Below, piece after piece: positions 61,887 through 64,000 of a stretch of 64,000 bases of DNA; within the stretch, counting starts at the first letter, position 1; each line of letters begins with the position of its first letter. Origin of the DNA: Ancylomarina sp. DW003 (GTDB taxonomy: Bacteria > Bacteroidota > Bacteroidia > Bacteroidales > Marinifilaceae); assembly GCF_029029505.1 (NCBI RefSeq), contig NZ_JAKJSD010000022.1:1-64000 (forward strand). Reading direction: 5' to 3'. The translations under genes and the position numbers were made by a program. The notes beneath the pieces were generated by a model. It searched no databases and had not been told where the DNA came from. It saw only the letters and a list, made by a program, of their open reading frames with translations.

Positions 61887-62354
61887 TTAGAATACATACC
61901 GAACAGAGAGGGCAAAGCCATCTCCCCACCATCCTGTATAGCCAATTAGGTTCAATGATGGTTTCCAGTCTACACTGAGGTTAATAGGAATTTCCCGGAT
62001 ATTATATTCCAAACCAAGGATACCATCTAGTCCAAGAACCGTATAGTCCTTACCATCATCACCCCAATGAGAATGATCCCCATCCCAAAAACCAAGGTGA
62101 GCACCAAAACCATAGTACCAGTTAAAGCCTGGTTCATTAAAGGCTCTTGCATGTATTTCATATAAACCCGTAAGATTCACACCTTGCCATCTCGATGATA
62201 TAATCCCCTCTAAGGCTACATCATTTTTAATGAAATGTTTGATTGTTAATCCATTTGCTGAACCTCCTCTGATTCCAATTCCCGTACCGTAATCTTGAGC
62301 CTGACTTAGCGTGCAAACACAGAATAGGCTAACTAATAATAACAGCTTTTTCAT
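61887..62354 (-). CDS. Small outer-membrane beta-barrel-like protein
   Basis: 155 residues; signal peptide MKKLLLLVSLFCVCTLSQAQ, then a short barrel-like body of alternating strands (GIGIRGGSANGLTIKHFI, FGAHLGFWDG, LGLDGILGLEYNI, LSVDWKPSLNLIG) that ends GDGFALSVRYVF, with Phe at the C-terminus. Resembles small lipid A-palmitoyltransferase-sized barrels of Bacteroidota but has no catalytic motif I can identify. Confidence 0.78.
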   Translation of the reverse strand: MKKLLLLVSLFCVCTLSQAQDYGTGIGIRGGSANGLTIKHFIKNDVALEGIISSRWQGVNLTGLYEIHARAFNEPGFNWYYGFGAHLGFWDGDHSHWGDDGKDYTVLGLDGILGLEYNIREIPINLSVDWKPSLNLIGYTGWWGDGFALSVRYVF

Positions 62355-62478
62355 AATTTTCAGTTAAATGTATTTTGTGATGTTTAAATCTCTATTTTAA
62401 ACTATTTGAGAATAGAAATATTGCATGTTTCTTCAAATTACTGAATATTTTTTAGATGAAGGTATTGTTTTATACGAT

Positions 62479-63138
62479 TTATAGATTCATCTCTGCTAAC
62501 TCTTCATTGCTCCAAGCTGTGAAATGATGATCTTTATTCAGACTTACATTTGGTTTGAAATTTTGAATAGTATAAAAAGCTTTGAATCTATTTCTCAAAC
62601 TTCCAATTTGCTCAATTGTGTGCAAACCTTTTGCAATCGTTGTTCTAAACTCGTGTTCTATTTCAAATTCTTCGATAAGTTCTATTGATTTAAGAATATG
62701 CTTAAAGTTTTCAGAGCTTAAAATTTGACCAACTGAGCTATTGTAATGTTCAAAATTCAAAATATGCTTGACATCCATTGCTACGGCTTCTACTAAGTTG
62801 CTCTTAAAGAGATGTCTTAGCATATCGGGATTTGTACCATTTGTGTCGAGCTTTACTTTTAAACCCAATTGCTTAATTTTTGAGATAAAGTCTGGTAAAT
62901 CTTTGTGAATGCAAGGTTCGCCTCCTGTAATACATACGGCATCAAGAAGATGTTTGTATTTGTCCCAATAGGAAAAAAGTTCTTCTTCCTCATAACAAGT
63001 TTCAAACTGTTCAGGAAGAACTAAGTTAGGGTTGTGGCAATAAGGACAGCGAAAATTACAGCCCTGTGTAAAAACCACAGAGCTGATATTCCCAGGATAA
63101 TCAATAAGACTTTGCTTTTTAAATCCTGCTATTTTCAT
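62479..63138 (-). CDS. nrdG: Anaerobic ribonucleoside-triphosphate reductase activating protein
   Basis: 219-residue radical-SAM enzyme. The Fe-S cluster motif CNFRCPYC (Cys27, Cys31, Cys34) is the NrdG form, followed by ITGGEPCIHKDLPDF and VKLDTNGTNPDML. It installs the glycyl radical on NrdD using SAM. Follows nrdD by 13 bp, so they are co-transcribed and coupled. Cytosolic, oxygen-sensitive. Confidence 0.93.
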   Translation of the reverse strand: MKIAGFKKQSLIDYPGNISSVVFTQGCNFRCPYCHNPNLVLPEQFETCYEEEELFSYWDKYKHLLDAVCITGGEPCIHKDLPDFISKIKQLGLKVKLDTNGTNPDMLRHLFKSNLVEAVAMDVKHILNFEHYNSSVGQILSSENFKHILKSIELIEEFEIEHEFRTTIAKGLHTIEQIGSLRNRFKAFYTIQNFKPNVSLNKDHHFTAWSNEELAEMNL

Positions 63139-63151
63139 TTATACGAGCATT

Positions 63152-64000
63152 TTAAATAAGTTCAACTTTAGCTTCTATTCCTGTTATATTCTTATCTAGC
63201 AGTTTACGATCATAAAACTCAGCACGTTTTCCATCATTCCATTGATCAACAGGACGTAAATAGCCTACTATTCTGGAATAGACCTCACAAACATTAGATT
63301 TTCCTTCTGCTTCGCATTTGGGACATGTTTTGTGCTCGCCATATATGTAACCATGCTCTGGACAAATACTAAATGTTGGTGACAGTGTGAAATAGGGCAG
63401 TTTGAAATTCTCACAAATGGTTTTTGCGAGTTGTTTAACCGATTGTGGTGGCAATTGATTCTCGCCAACAAAAGTGTGAAAAACTGTACCTCCGGTGTAT
63501 TTTGTCTGAAGATTATCCTGCAGTTCTAAAGCTTCGAAAATGTCATCGGTATAACCAACTGGCAATTGAGTAGAATTGGTGTAGTAGGGAGCTGCACCTT
63601 TATCTCTTACTTGCTTTTCATTGGCAACAATAATATCCGGGAAATCTTTTTTATCAAGCTTGGCTAAGCGATACGTTGTTCCCTCTGCCGGGGTTGCCTC
63701 GAGGTTATAAATGTGACCGGTTTCATTTTGGAATTCTTGCAATTTGTTACGCATAAAGATCATGATGGTTTCTGCAAAGGCATTCCCCTTTTTACTTGTA
63801 ATATCCGTTCCCAGAAAGTTTAATAACAATTCATTCATACCCACAATACCAATTGTAGAGAAGTGATTATCCCAAAATGCTCCGTTTTTTTCTCTGATAT
63901 GGCGTAAATAGAATTTTGAATAAGGATATAAACCATTCTCTGTTAACTGTTCAATTGCTTTTCGTTTAATTTCCAGGCTTTCTTTAGCTAAAGCCATTAG
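63152..64000 (-). CDS. nrdD: Anaerobic ribonucleoside-triphosphate reductase, C-terminal part (cut by window)
   Basis: The visible 282 codons are the C-terminal portion of NrdD and the frame stays open to the window edge; the whole protein should be 600 residues or more. Visible features: HTFVGENQLPPQSVKQL, the zinc cysteines in CPEHGYIYGEHKTCPKC and NVCEVYSR, and the glycyl-radical region RIVGYLRPVDQWNDGK. It reduces ribonucleoside triphosphates to deoxy forms without oxygen, using the glycyl radical placed by NrdG. Cytosolic. Confidence 0.95.
   Translation of the reverse strand, partial: LMALAKESLEIKRKAIEQLTENGLYPYSKFYLRHIREKNGAFWDNHFSTIGIVGMNELLLNFLGTDITSKKGNAFAETIMIFMRNKLQEFQNETGHIYNLEATPAEGTTYRLAKLDKKDFPDIIVANEKQVRDKGAAPYYTNSTQLPVGYTDDIFEALELQDNLQTKYTGGTVFHTFVGENQLPPQSVKQLAKTICENFKLPYFTLSPTFSICPEHGYIYGEHKTCPKCEAEGKSNVCEVYSRIVGYLRPVDQWNDGKRAEFYDRKLLDKNITGIEAKVELI

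Noticed and set aside
1-64000. CRISPR arrays, tRNA or rRNA genes, complete insertion sequences, prophage genes
   Set aside because: No regularly spaced repeats, no cloverleaf-type sequence noticed, and no transposase, integrase or phage structural gene among the coding regions.

Overview
The window is AT-rich chromosomal DNA of a Bacteroidota member. Support for this comes from many short lipoproteins, CarboxypepD_reg/DUF5686, DUF2157/GDYXXLXY and DUF4833 families, a bacterial sphingolipid operon, class C serine hydrolases, and almost no Shine-Dalgarno sequences. The anaerobic ribonucleotide reductase pair (nrdD/nrdG) shows anaerobic growth capacity. A marine Bacteroidales/Marinilabiliales-type facultative or strict anaerobe is my inference; no rRNA or tRNA gene is visible to confirm it.

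Layout. 1-1.9 kb: one lipoprotein and a decayed, gene-poor stretch. 1.9-8.2 kb (minus strand): an AAA ATPase and a biotin cluster read bioA-bioF-bioG-bioC-orf-bioD. Its spacers carry small palindromic repeats, and no bioB is present. 8.2-12.1 kb: dicarboxylate/glutamate symporter, RluF-type pseudouridine synthase, AhpD-like protein and an AraC regulator. 12.4-16.4 kb: DUF4395 and ChaN-like proteins, then a nitroreductase/YdhR operon divergent from an HxlR regulator, with tandem palindromes between them. 16.4-19.0 kb: three lipoprotein genes in one operon. 19.2-30.3 kb: sphingolipid locus (serine palmitoyltransferase, ceramide-synthase-like GNAT protein, ketosphinganine-reductase-like epimerase, DUF4833), preceded by an LtaS-like transferase and a DUF5686 outer-membrane protein. 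A second LtaS-like gene lies farther upstream.

30.5-46.3 kb (all plus strand): DUF523, then an accessory stretch of small unknown genes including a stand-alone C39 peptidase lipoprotein, flanked by related intergenic repeats. After it come two serine hydrolases, two S41 peptidases, several unknown exported proteins and the DUF2157/GDYXXLXY pair. 46.3-48.1 kb: a LytS/LytR-type two-component system. 49-58.3 kb: metallophosphoesterase, M16 peptidase, DUF3179 lipoprotein with an outer-membrane barrel, and an ECF sigma/anti-sigma pair. 58.4-64 kb: fused isobutyryl-CoA mutase IcmF, a small barrel protein, nrdG and the 3' part of nrdD (cut by the window edge).

The most unusual feature is a duplicated regulatory module. 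A roughly 130-bp leader found upstream of the lipoprotein operon (19.0 kb) recurs at 28.2 kb. A 40-bp element with two TGTTAG hexamers spaced by 5 bp, which abuts the leader at 19.1 kb, recurs at 30.3 kb. In the second location the leader and the box are separated by the 2-kb segment carrying the second LtaS-like gene. This links the lipoprotein operon and the envelope-lipid locus by shared control DNA. A second candidate is the accessory block at 31.2-33.9 kb with three related boundary repeats. No CRISPR array, integrase, complete insertion sequence or prophage was seen.
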